Below are positions 1-10,263 of a stretch of DNA of 64,000 bases, piece after piece. The stretch's first letter is position 1. Each line of letters begins with the position of its first letter. The DNA comes from Glaciozyma antarctica PI12. Its lineage: Eukaryota; Basidiomycota; Microbotryomycetes; Kriegeriales; Camptobasidiaceae. The notes beneath the pieces were generated by a model. The model was not told the origin of the DNA and made no database searches. It was given only the letters and a program-made list of their open reading frames with translations. The position numbers were made by a program, and so were the translations under genes. The stretch is taken from assembly GCA_002917775.1 (NCBI GenBank), contig KZ627160.1, positions 132,917 through 196,916 on the forward strand, given 5' to 3'.

Positions 1-3000
1 GAGCGAAATATAACGCACTCCGCGAAATTCTGCGACGCGCTGGTCGACAGTGTCTGCGACGTAGTACTGGTAGACGCTCGTCTCCTTCGCTTGACCGATT
101 CGATGAACGCGGCCGACGGCTTGCAGCTCCAGACTCGGGTGGAGGAGCGGCTCGACGAGGAAGACCTGAGGAGGGGGTGTCAGAAACCTCTCCGTGAGGA
201 GCAGCGAGAGAATACGAACGTGTTGCGCGCTGCGGGGGGAAGGATCGGTTGGTTTCGCTCCAGTAACGAGCGAGACAAAGCTTACCAGGTCAGGTTCAGT
301 CCAGCGGCTTGAGACTTGGTGTGCTGAAACAATAAGGGTGTCAGCATTGAATTCGAAAGCAGTGAACGGCCGACGAACGAGGAAGAACGCAGCGACGGCT
401 GGGTCTTGAATGAAGCGCGTGACGGTCTGCTCCTTCTTCCCGCCTAGTTCGAGTCGAACGAACTCGATACCGTTCCGCAGAAACGCCTGCATGAGAATCT
501 GAAGAGCAAAAAGGGTCAGCTGCGCGCCTCGAAAAAAGCGGGAAATAAACGCACGGCGAGCGATTCGGTCCATGCGGAAAAGATGACGATCTTGGTCGTC
601 GGATCCTCGCGACGAAGGTACTTGACGTGCTTGACGACGAGGTCGCTCTTCGAAGACAGCGGCTGAACCGTCTGGACCGCCTCAATCTCCTCGAGCTCCG
701 CCGCCGAAATCGTGCTGAGCTTGATCGGCGCCTCGTACTCCTCCAAATCGTCCATCACGACGTCCTCGCTGCGATCCAGGTTATCGACCTTGGTTTTCCC
801 CTGCTGGTACTTGACGCGCTCCCAGTCGCCTTGCTTGAGCTCGCGCTTGCAGATGGCACAGTTGCGGCTCCGCGCGCGCCAGGCGTTGAAGCAGGCGTCG
901 CAGCTGAGATGTCCGCATGCAGTGAGAACACCTGAATTACCCTCGTTAGTGATCCATCGACAGAGTAGAAGACGAGCGACGAACCTGCGGTGAAGACGTC
1001 CGAGCAGATCGTGCAATGCGTCTCCTCGATGTTCTCGTTCCCTTCCGCGCAGAGACTCTCGAGGTAGCGGCGTTGACTGGCCTTCTTCTTGAGGTTGATC
1101 TCGAGCTTCTCTGTCGCGCGAGACACGTGAGCCAGGTCGCCCGACGACAGCGGTCGAGAGAACACGTACCCTCCTCGTCGAATCGCGTCTGCATCTCGAC
1201 CGCGAGACCCTTCCACTTCTTCGCCTGAACGTCGGGATCCATGATCGCGTCCGAAATGAGCTGCAGCTGCGCGAAGTATTCGAGCCGAGCTGCGTGAAGT
1301 CAGTATCGCAGAGGAGGCAAGGCGAGGAGTGAACGCACTGTTGAACGCCTTCGTGATGTCTTGAAGCTCGCTCCGAAGTCGGTCGCAGATCTTCTCCTTC
1401 GCGGCGAGCTGTCAAACAGCATCAGTAACTGCTCAGCACGCGCACATACGACGTCAACTCACAGTCTTCCTCAAGCGCCGCGACTCCATCTCGATGAGCT
1501 GAAGCTGAACTTGCCGAGTGGTGTTCTCGCCAGCGTCTTTGAGCGACTTGATGAGGTTGCGAATCGGAACGACGTCGACCTCCTCCATATCCTCGCCTTT
1601 CGCCTCGGTCCGCTCAACGAGAAGGTCGTATCGAAGAATGTCGCCAGGGGTATCGCCGAGCTCGAGCGTCGGAGCAATCTTGTCCTTAAGGAGTCCCTTG
1701 CCCTTCTTCTCGCGCTTGCGACGAGAGCCATCGGCGGCAGCCCAGACGTTCTTCTTGTCGGCGAAAGCGTGAGCGTCGATCCCTTTGGCGTCGGCACTGT
1801 CGAAAAACAGATACATCAGCGTCGCCGGTGAAGAGCGGGAATGGAGAGACGCACAGCGCGGAACGTTCGCCGGTAAGACAGGCGCGCCAGTCGGAGAGGA
1901 GGACGGCGAAAGCCTCGAGGTAAACGTCGAGCTTCTCCTGCAGCTCCGCGCGATCGGCGTACTCCTCCCCAGTCGCATCCTCGCCCGCCACCGACACGCG
2001 CGTGTACATCATCGTGAGCACGCTCTCCCTCCATCTCCACAGGAGCTCGGCGTCTGCGAGCGAATCAACATCAGCTCGACACGCGCCGAGTGTACGGAAA
2101 GGACCTACAGCCATTGAGGACGTCCGTAGTCGCCTCGATGTCGTCAAACACCACCTGCGCGACGAGTCCATGGCCCGTCTTATTGAACTCGAACTCGAGA
2201 TCCTCGATCTCCAGCGCCTCCTCCTCGTCGCGGTCGTCCATCTGAGTGCGCAACCGCACGATCGACTTCTCAACGCGATCCTCCCAAGGCTTGAGCAGCG
2301 TCTGGCGCAAGAGTTCGGCGTCGGCGTAGGCGACCATTTCGAGCTCGGAGAACTTGCCGAGGCTGCAAGGCGAAGGGTTAGCAAAAGCGACCGGGGAATG
2401 TAGAGCGACGCACTTGAAGTAGGCGGAGCCGACGAGGAACTGAGCGGAGTGCTGGACGATGAGGAGCTCGCGAAGTCGGCTTCGAAGCGCGCTGATGCGC
2501 GAAGCGAGCGCTCGCTCGAGTTCTGACAGAGGGATCTCGTCGTCCGCGACTTCGTCGTCGTCGTCCAGTCCGAGCGCCAAAGCTCCCGAGATGCCCTTAT
2601 CGTCGACCATGGAGCCCGTTGACGCAGAGCGGTTCCGCTTAAGCCTGTAGCGACCCGTCAGCACACCCTCGTTTGGCACAGGAGAAATCACGCACCTCTC
2701 AGCCTTGCGATCCTGCCATACCTCGCGAATGTTCCCCGCGACCTCCTCAATGACCGGTCCCAGCTCCTCCACCGCCTCCTTAAACACCTCCAACGCCTCC
2801 TCGAACCGCTCGCAGCTCTCGATATCGAACATGAGGAATTGCGCCCTCCTCACGCGCATAGCCCAAAGCGAACGAAAGTCGCTCATCCAGCTCGAGATCG
2901 CGGCTTCCATCATCGTTGCGAGAACGTCTTCGACCGTCTTGAGGACTTTTCCGAGACCCTTCTTGTTCGCTTGACCGATTTGAGGGTGGCAGCAGAGTTG

Positions 3001-5591
3001 GCGGAGAGCGACGAGCCAGCGGTTCTGCATTCGAGGGTCAGCGAGCGGATTTGCGCAGGGGGGTAGGAACGGACCATGTCGCCCTTGTCGGGACTCCAAA
3101 GGATGAGGTTCCCATCCTCATCGAACGAATCGTGCTTCGGCGAACCATCCTGGTCGAGTCCGAGCTGCTCCAGCGCCTCCGTGTACCTACGTCCCTTATC
3201 AGCGCCTCCCCATAAAACGGCAGGAACCTCAACGCACCTCGAATCATACCAGTACTTCTCGACCGCGCCAAACTCGACGGGTACGACGAACCTCCTCTGA
3301 TGCGGAATGACGAGCTCATGCTCTACATGCGCCTTGAGCGTCCTCGCGCCCATCTGCTCGCACACCCTCACGAAAGTCGGCACGTCCGCTAGGAGCCTGA
3401 AGAGGTGAGCGCGACTACTGCCGGCGGGCTCGATCTTGAGGAAGCGGAGGAGTCCTTGGAGGTCTTCGATGCGGGTGTTGAGAGGAGTGCCGGTGACGGC
3501 GAAGGAGAACTTGCGAGGGATGAGGGAGACGGTTTCGGAAGTGAGGGAGACCTGTGCGGGGTGTTAGCGGGGCTTGAGGGACGAGGGAGGGACGTGCGGT
3601 GTCGCCGACCATTTGCGCTTCGTCCATGATTACGCGCAGGAAGTCGATTTGAACTAGCAACGACCTGCTATCCATCAGCGTCGTCTCGACTTCGCACAAC
3701 AATCGCCAGCTCACCTCCGATACCGATGCCGACCCTCCTTGCCCGACCTCAGCGAGCGCTCGTGCGGCTTCCTCGCCAGCACGACCTCCCTCCGCAGCAC
3801 GTCAAACGTTGTAAGAATCACGTCGTACGTGTCCGCAATCTTGCGCGCCGTCACATTCTCCTTGACGTGCTTGATGCTCTGCTCCTTTCATCAGCTGAGC
3901 TCCTCGTGGTTGAGGGGAAGAACGAACCTCGTAGCGAAGGACTCGAAGCCCCGGTGCGTGCTTCTGAATCTCGCCCTGCCACTGCTCGACGATCGCAGTG
4001 GGAGCGATGATGAGTGTCAGTCCCGTCGGCTGGACTTGGGAATCGACGATTCCGTTGTAGTAGGGCGGTCGGTCGTTGCGTTCGGGCTGGCGGTCTGCAG
4101 TCCCAAGTCAGTACGGCTGCGAGGTGAGGCAGAGGAGGAACGCACGGAGAAGGATGAGGCTGAGGACCATGAGCGACTTGCCGAGTCCCATCTCTTCGCT
4201 CAGCAGACCTCCTCCAGATCCGACGTCTCCCTGTCCCTCCTCGTCCTCCTGCTGCGAATCGTCAGCCTCGTTCTCCCTCCTTACGACGAACGAAGCTCAC
4301 CTCTTTCCTCTCCCCCAAATCCAGCGGATCCTCAACGCTCAACTTCCCCGCCACCCTATTCAACCAAAACTCCCTCTCCACCCCCTCCCCATCCTCCCTC
4401 CTCACTCTCTCCCACAACGGACCCCTCCACAACTCCCTCAATTCTTCCTCCTCCAAATCCTCCAACACGACCTCCTCTTCTCCCTCCTCCTGCATCTCCA
4501 TCTCGTCCTCCTCCCCCACCTCCACCACCTCCACCTCCTCCTCCAGCGCAGGTTTGACCCTCTTACCCTCTCGCGCCAATAACCACCTAACGCTCCTCGA
4601 TTGAAACGGCATCAACGTTGCTCCCAGTCCCTCGGGCCTCAGCAGCTCGTCCTCCCTCTCATCCACCCCCTCCTTCGCCTTCCCCTTCCCCTTCCGATCC
4701 CGCACCGCCACTCCCCTCACAGTCCTAGGTGCCCTCCTCAAACACCTATAGAAGTCCCCAATCGTCGTCTCCCCCTCCCACCCCTCCGGCGTCTTCGTCG
4801 GAAAGAGGTATTCCACAAACATGGCGTGCGAAGCCGTCGCTGCATGCTCGAAAAACGACGGTAGGAGGGCGACCTTCACCCTTAGTCGGAGGGACGAGTC
4901 GAGGGATAGGTTGAGGGAGAGGAGGGAGAGTGAAGCGAGGGAGGAGAGAGCTTCGAGGAGGCTTCCTTGTCCTAGAGGCGGTGTATGGTTCGGCCACAGA
5001 CGGGGGTCGATAGGGTTGATCCGGAGGAGATGAGTCTGGGAAGAAGGGAGGGAGGTGGTAGGGGTTACGAGGGCGTGAAACCGGTCTTGCTTGGTGGGGT
5101 GGAGGAGCTCGACGGGGTGTGCGGTGCTGGAGAGGAGGTTGGTGGTGGGGAGGAGGAGGGAGAAGGTAAGGGTGGCGATGGGGATCGGGGAGGAATCGAG
5201 GCGAGGGCGTTTAGCGTCGGAGAGAGTAGAGGGGGAGTGAGGTCGTTTGCCGTTGGGGAGTGCAGGAGCGTCGGCGGGAGTGGAGGCGAAGAGGTCGACC
5301 AGAGTTGCGTGGAAGTGTTGCTGTGGAGGCGTTAGCTGTCGTTTCCTGGCTAGGAGCCTGGCTAAGCTCTCTTGGCCCCAACTGTGCTCCTACAGGCCTC
5401 CGTTGAGTCCCTGTACCAGCACCCAGCGTCGTAGAGAGCCGACACCAAGCAAGCACCCTTTCCTCCCCCCTTTCCTCCCCTTCCGCCCCCACAGCTCCCA
5501 AGCCGTACATCCCGCCACCCAACTGCCCTACCGCACTCCTCCCAACCGCACTCACCAGCACAGCCAGCTCAGCCACCACTTGTTCCTCCAT
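1..5591 (-). CDS. SNF2-family helicase with embedded RING finger, SHPRH/Irc20 type (3' end outside window)
   Basis: DNA-dependent ATPase and probable E3 ubiquitin ligase acting in DNA damage tolerance in the nucleus; in this family the RING sits inside the helicase C-terminal half. Seen, reading leftward: a first exon of 12 codons from the ATG at 5591 ending at a GTGAGT donor, exon 2 starting at 5320 after a CTAAC...CACAG acceptor, Walker A EEMGLGKS near 4190, motif II as IMDEAQMV near 3620 (DEAQ, as in SHPRH, not DEAH), a RING set CTICSDVF / CGHLSCDACF / CAICKREL at about 1025-840, KIVIFSAW near 600, and motif VI VHRIGQAKETSVYQYY at about 112-65. The frame is still open at base 1, so only the extreme C-terminus is missing. 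Many short introns interrupt it; not every exon was phase-checked. A Rad5 or Rad16 homologue is less likely because of the DEAQ box and RING position. Confidence 0.9.
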
Positions 5592-5771
5592 CTTGCGTCC
5601 GAGCCAACCGAGATCGGTGCACTCGCGCAAAGTCGACCTGGAAGACAGCCGGCGGCGATTCGTTCGGTCGCTGTCGGCGCTGGCGTGGCTGCTGCTCTTT
5701 AACGAGTCGGGCGTGCGGGCGGGGGGAGGGAGACGAGCGCAGGCGAGCGATGAAATAAAATAAAATAACTT

Positions 5772-5787
5772 ATTCGACCTGTCGAAT
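5772..5787. promoter_or_regulatory. 7-bp-arm perfect dyad in the AT-rich gap upstream of the SHPRH-like gene
   Basis: ATTCGAC-CT-GTCGAAT, two 7-base arms around a 2-base centre, inside the only AT-rich stretch (5755-5805) of the 283-base gap between the helicase start (5591) and the dehydrogenase stop (5875). Both genes are on the minus strand, so it lies in the promoter of the first and downstream of the second. It could be a dimeric factor site; nothing else supports a function. Confidence 0.3.
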
Positions 5788-5874
5788 TAATTGATTTATC
5801 CAAGCTCAGCACGTCGAGGCGCGTCCTCCCCCGCGGAGAAGTGAACTCCGCATTCCCCTCCCTGCGCGACGACT

Positions 5875-7543
5875 CTAAAAGTTCCTAACCTCCTTAATCC
5901 CTCCCACCTTTTGAGGTTCCTCAACATCTCCATCGTCCCTCTTCGATCCGAATCCCGTATCGTGCGGCGTCGCCTTGAGCTGCTCGGTGAGCTCGTGTTA
6001 GCGCCGCCTTGCGAAGAGAGGGGAGGGAGAGGAGAGGTAGGAGAGGGAGGGAAGGACGTACGCCGGTGAAAGGCTGCAGACCGGTGGCTAGACGAGGGCC
6101 GGCAACGAGGGAACTCCAGTCTAGCGCGCCTCCGCCATGCGCTTTCGAGGTGATCAAATCTGCGCGCCCATCAGTTCGCATAATCAATCGGCAGAGTGGA
6201 GAGGAACGTACTGCAGTGAGCCTGCGAGGGGTCAGCTAGGATACAGAGAGGAGGAGAGGGGGACGTACGAGGTCGATAATGGGGCAGGTAGCCTCGACGG
6301 ACGCAGCGAGGTGGCGGATATGGTTCGCATCTTTCAATCCTCCAGTGATCGTGAATCCCGTATCCCCGCTGAACTGGTTCCCTCGGATCTTGTTCCCGTC
6401 TGCTTCTTCGTCAGTTTGCGAGGGAGAGAGGAGGGAGGAGGGACGCACAGCCGATGAAGGAGGGCGCGGGGAGGAACTCGGTGATAAACTCCATTAGGAG
6501 GTCCGCTCCGACTCCAGTCTTGTCCGCCAGCGTCATGCTCTCTGCGAGTAGCTCGACGATACCGAGGATGAGGGAATTTCCGTCTGCGCTTTCGATCAGC
6601 TTGTTTCCTACGTTTGGGGCGGAACGAAGGCACTGAGCTTGAACGCAGCTGCTCGCTCGACGTCGCTACCGACATCAATCACTTTCCTCCCCATCGCAGG
6701 GACGAGGAAAGGCTGTACGCGACGCTTGGCAAAGTAGTCCCCCGAAAGAACCCAAACGAGCTTGGCGGATTCAGCCTGTTTTCTTCATCAGCGCGCGAAA
6801 CGGAGGAAGAGCGAGGGACGCACGACGGGAGGAGGTCCGAAGACGGGAGTTTGGAGGTAGTGCGTCTTGGGGATCTTTGAAGCCTCGCGCTCGAGATCAC
6901 CTGTACCAGCGCATCAGCTCTTTCCCCTCCGTACGAACGAGAAAGAACGCACCAGCGGTGGTAGGGTAAATCGTACTGCTCTCCACAAAGATGGTTCCCT
7001 TCCCACGCTTCTCCACCTTCTCCCTCGCTCCCTCAAACAACTCCTTGTAAACACTGTTCACCGCCTCGTCCGACGCCAGAGACGTGATTACGATATCGCA
7101 TTCCAGCGCCATTTCGTGCAGGGAAGCGGCGTGGGCGATTGACTCGGAGACGGGAGGGAGCTTCGAGGTCGTTCGGGTGAAGAGGGTGATAGGAGGGCAG
7201 CCGTTTGATTGGAGGTAGGCGGCGAGATTGGCGGACATGTGGGATCCCATGTTGCCCTGCGTTCTCACACGGTGTCAGCGTTGGAGAAGGTGGTGGGGTC
7301 CGTCTCCCCCCTGCCGTTGCTTTCCTCTTGGTGCCGCCCCAGCCACTCGGTACACTCCGATACACTTTCCATACGCAATCCGATCCCTCCGGCTCTCTCC
7401 CACCGCCCTCCTACCCTCCCCCTCGGTGTCCCCATCAACCTCCCAATCGATCAACCCCTCCGTCAAAGCGAACGCCTACTCACGAGTCCCACGAACCCAA
7501 TCTTGTCGCGGTGGTTAGGGTGTGCGGTGGTGCTGTCTGGCAT
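5875..7543 (-). CDS. NAD(P)-binding 3-hydroxyisobutyrate dehydrogenase-like protein (beta-hydroxyacid dehydrogenase family)
   Basis: Predicted oxidoreductase of the 6-phosphogluconate / 3-hydroxyisobutyrate dehydrogenase superfamily. The true mitochondrial enzyme works in valine breakdown; the substrate here cannot be told. Exon 1 runs from the ATG at 7543 (MPDSTTAHPNHRDKIGF) and joins across a 227-base intron (7257-7483) to give the Rossmann signature GFVGLGNMGSHMSANL. Next come the substrate-loop region CDIVITSLASDEAV, the conserved VESSTIYPTTAG, the central block LVWVLSGDYFAKRR, the linker helix SADGNSLILGIVELL and the C-terminal NQFSGDTGFTITGGLKDANH. The stop is TAG at 5875. The second Rossmann position is GLGNMG as expected. 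No mitochondrial presequence is obvious, so a cytosolic paralogue is possible. Same strand as its neighbours; no sign of a shared transcript. Confidence 0.85.
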
Positions 7544-7789
7544 TGTTGGTAGCTGCGAGAGAGGAAGAGGTGAGATCAGCGAGGTGCGGTGGGGAGATGG
7601 GAGTGGATCTGGGGCAGGGAGCTGCTGGAAAGCCTGCGACTGGATGGGGTAGTGAAGGTGGTGAAGGAGGGCTTACTCGGGGTGGAGTTCAAGCCGGGAG
7701 AGAGCTGAGTTTGCAGTGGAGAGAGAGGAAGGAGAGAAGGAGAAAGTGTCGGTGGGGCCAAATGACGTACCCGCACCGGTTTCGTATGG

Positions 7790-7928
7790 AGTAAGTAAAT
7801 TGCTTACCTTTTGTTTCAGAGTAAGTAAATTACTTACTCTCGCTTGAGCGAACAAGTAAATTACTTACTTCCAATTCAGCGAACCAGTAAATGACTTACT
7901 CTTCAATTCCTCAACAAGTAATTTCCTT
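7790..7928. repeat. Five imperfect palindromes in tandem, 30-31 base period
   Basis: Cores reading GTAAAT (last copy GTAATT) begin at 7795, 7825, 7856, 7887 and 7918, i.e. steps of 30, 31, 31 and 31 bases. Each core sits in a near-palindrome such as AGTAAGTAAATTACTTACT (7820-7838). Spacers differ in sequence. The array lies between the PAN6 stop (7940) and the dehydrogenase start (7543), both on the minus strand, so it is about 250 bases upstream of the dehydrogenase. A step of 31 bases is about three helical turns, which would put all sites on one DNA face. Best guess: a cluster of binding sites for a dimeric regulator. Confidence 0.75.
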
Positions 7929-7939
7929 AATCCTCTGTA

Positions 7940-9764
7940 TCAATTCAATTCAAAATCAAAGACCAAGTTATCAATTAACCTGGTCCTCCCCAACATAACC
8001 GCTCCACTCAACACCGCTCCTCCCTCCACCACTCCCTCCAACTCGCTCAACTCAACCGGATCATTCAAACAAACATACATCAACTTGACCTCAACCCCCT
8101 TGTCCCTTGCCTCACCCTCCACCTTCCTCACCCACGCCCTCGCAGCCTCGCACACCTCCTCAGCCTTGACTCCCCCCGCCTTCTTTCCCTCCTCCCACAC
8201 CTTCTCCGCAGCGTGGAGCGCGTCAATGAGGACCGTAGCCCATTCTCGCTCTTCGGGTCGGAGGTAGGCGTTTCGGGAGGAAAGAGCGAGGGAGGTGGAG
8301 GAGCGGTAGGTCGGGATGATGATGAGGGATGAGGCGGTGGGATGGGAGAGGTGGAGGTCGGTGAGCATGCGGCGGAGGAGGAGAGCTTGTTGGACGTCTT
8401 TTTGACCGAAATAGGCTCGGGTTGGCTGTGTCGGTTCGTCTCAGCAAAGTTGGGGGGATTAAAGGGAGAAAGGAAACGAACCTCGACGATGTTGAACAAC
8501 TTGAGAACAACCGTAGCTACGCCTCGAAAGAAACCAGGCCTCGAAGCTCCCTCCATCCCATCCTGCAACCCCTTGACCTCCACAAACGTTCCCCGCTGCT
8601 TCGAGACCTCGGTCGTGATACCACTCGGGTAAAGCGCTTTGACGGGAGGGAGGAAGAGGGCGCCGAGCGTGCGAACATCGCTGGAGGAAGGGAGAGGGAC
8701 GGAGAGGGAGGAGAGGATTGAGAGGTCGGATTCAAGCGTGCGAGGGTAGGTCGAGAGGTCTTCATGAGGGGCGAATTGGGCGGGGTTGACAAAAATGGAG
8801 ACGATCGTGTGCGTGTTGGCGAGGAGCGAGGCGCGGACTGTAGGAATACGGGATTAGTGCGAGTTCGGTAGGAGATGCGAGCCTGGGGCTGACGGCGTTC
8901 TACCAACCAATCGAAGCTGCTGATCCACTCCCGTGAGCAGGCTTCAGCCTCGAGCGTAGGGCGTCTCGCCATCCTACAAATCACGCAGAGCCCGCTACGC
9001 GTGCCCCGCTGCCTCCGTAGCGCTCCATTATTCTCCACAAATTCTCCAACTTCCGCGACCGGGACTGATGGCTCAACCAAGGCAAGGTTCCGGCTCGAGA
9101 GAAAGCGGTGAGCATTGCCTCTCTTCAAGTCGGTCGCGGAGCTCCCTTCGAGCCCGAAGGGTCGGGCGTTTCGAGAAATAAACTGGGGGAAAGCCGTATC
9201 ACCATCAGCACACCCAGTCCAAGAGCAATGTGTGTGCTCTCAGTACTGGGTGTGAGCCCTGCTCGTCCCCTGCTCCTCCTCAACCTGCCGAGGGAGGGCT
9301 CCACCTCCACCGGCTCCTCCTCCCTCCCCCTCCAACGCGCACTCCCCCTCGTTCACTCTTTAACGAAGGGGTGAGCACAGCCACCAAAGGCTCAGCACGA
9401 CGCCAGTCGGTCGCGGAGCTCTGTTCCAAGCCCAAGCACATATTGGAGTAGCTCGAAAGAGGGCAAAGGACAAGGACCACGAACACCCAGTCCAAGAGCT
9501 CTGGGTGTGCTCTCAGTACTTGGTGCGCTCCCTGCTCGTTCCTTGCTCCTGCCTAGCTCCCGTTCCTCCTTCGCTCCCGTCCCGCCCACCCCCCTCCTCC
9601 CAGCCGAACGCAAGCGACTCACCAAGGCTCAAATGACCCTCATGCAACGCCCCCATAGTCGGTACGAACCCCACTTCTCCTCCATCGGCACGGCAGCGGG
9701 CGGTCCAGGCACGAACCTCGGCGACGGAGGTGAGGATTGGGAACGGGGCAGTTGGGAGCTCCAT
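7940..9764 (-). CDS. PAN6: Pantoate--beta-alanine ligase (pantothenate synthetase)
   Basis: Joins pantoate and beta-alanine with ATP to make pantothenate, the last step of vitamin B5 synthesis. The ATG at 9764 ([20 protein letters not shown]) gives the length expected of the family. Motifs in order: [15 protein letters not shown] (the HIGH-like ATP site), [16 protein letters not shown] after a long intron, [32 protein letters not shown], and the [11 protein letters not shown] block. The stop is TGA at 7940. The first intron (8838-9622) is 785 bases, more than ten times the local norm, and holds a diverged tandem repeat; splicing CTT G|TC gives L-V-R-A-S as in other PanC proteins. Divergent from coiled-coil gene A, with 499 bases between the two starts. 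Confidence 0.95.
9100..9650. repeat. Diverged direct repeat (about 275-base step) inside the PAN6 intron
   Basis: Two blocks recur in the same order: AGTCGGTCGCGGAGCTC at 9128 and again at 9405 (step 277), and CACCCAGTCCAAGAGC at 9211 and again at 9484 (step 273), the latter followed in both by a similar GTGTGCTCTCAGTACT stretch. Sequence between the blocks is poorly conserved. This looks like an old tandem duplication that lengthened the intron. I see no gene in it on either strand. Confidence 0.65.
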
Positions 9765-10263
9765 CGGGTTAAGGCGCGGGAAGCGGAGTTTGGCGGCGGG
9801 AGGGCGAGAGTGGTGGGGTGGATGAGGAGGGAGGGAGGTGAGGGGTGGAGGAGGGAGGTGTGGAAGCCGGTAGAAGACGCCGAGAAGAAGCTGGGGAGGC
9901 AGGGGGGGAAGGAGGACGCTGGCGCGTTGGGAGGTGGTTGATCACACGTGGCTCTTCGTCGTCGACGTTGGGAGTGTGTCAAGGTGGATGGGAGATGGAT
10001 TGAGAGAAAGGCGGGAGTTCGGTGGAGGAGGAAGCGAGTCGAGCGAATCTCGGAGTCCGGCTGGCTTCGCTGAGTCGGAGCTGGCTTTAAGGCGTTCGTG
10101 AACAGTCCTGCAGCGAAGAGTAATCTTAGGAGTACGTAGAGCACCTGTAGAGCAGCTTGAGAAGAGGAGGTCGAAGGCCTGAGCGAGCGAGGACTTCGTC
10201 AAAATCGCAAGTGCTTTTTTCCGTCCCCCTCCCCTCTTTCCAAACCTCGCCTCCACGCTCACG
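9765..10263. promoter_or_regulatory. Divergent promoter region, PAN6 / coiled-coil gene A
   Basis: 499 bases between two start codons facing away from each other. It ends in a pyrimidine-rich leader just before 10264, common ahead of genes in this window. No TATA box or known operator was recognised. Open frames across it look like shadows. Confidence 0.6.

Noticed and set aside
7790-7928. CRISPR-like regular array
   Set aside because: Eukaryotic context, repeats of under 20 bases that are palindromes, spacers about 12-15 bases and only five units; a binding-site array fits better.
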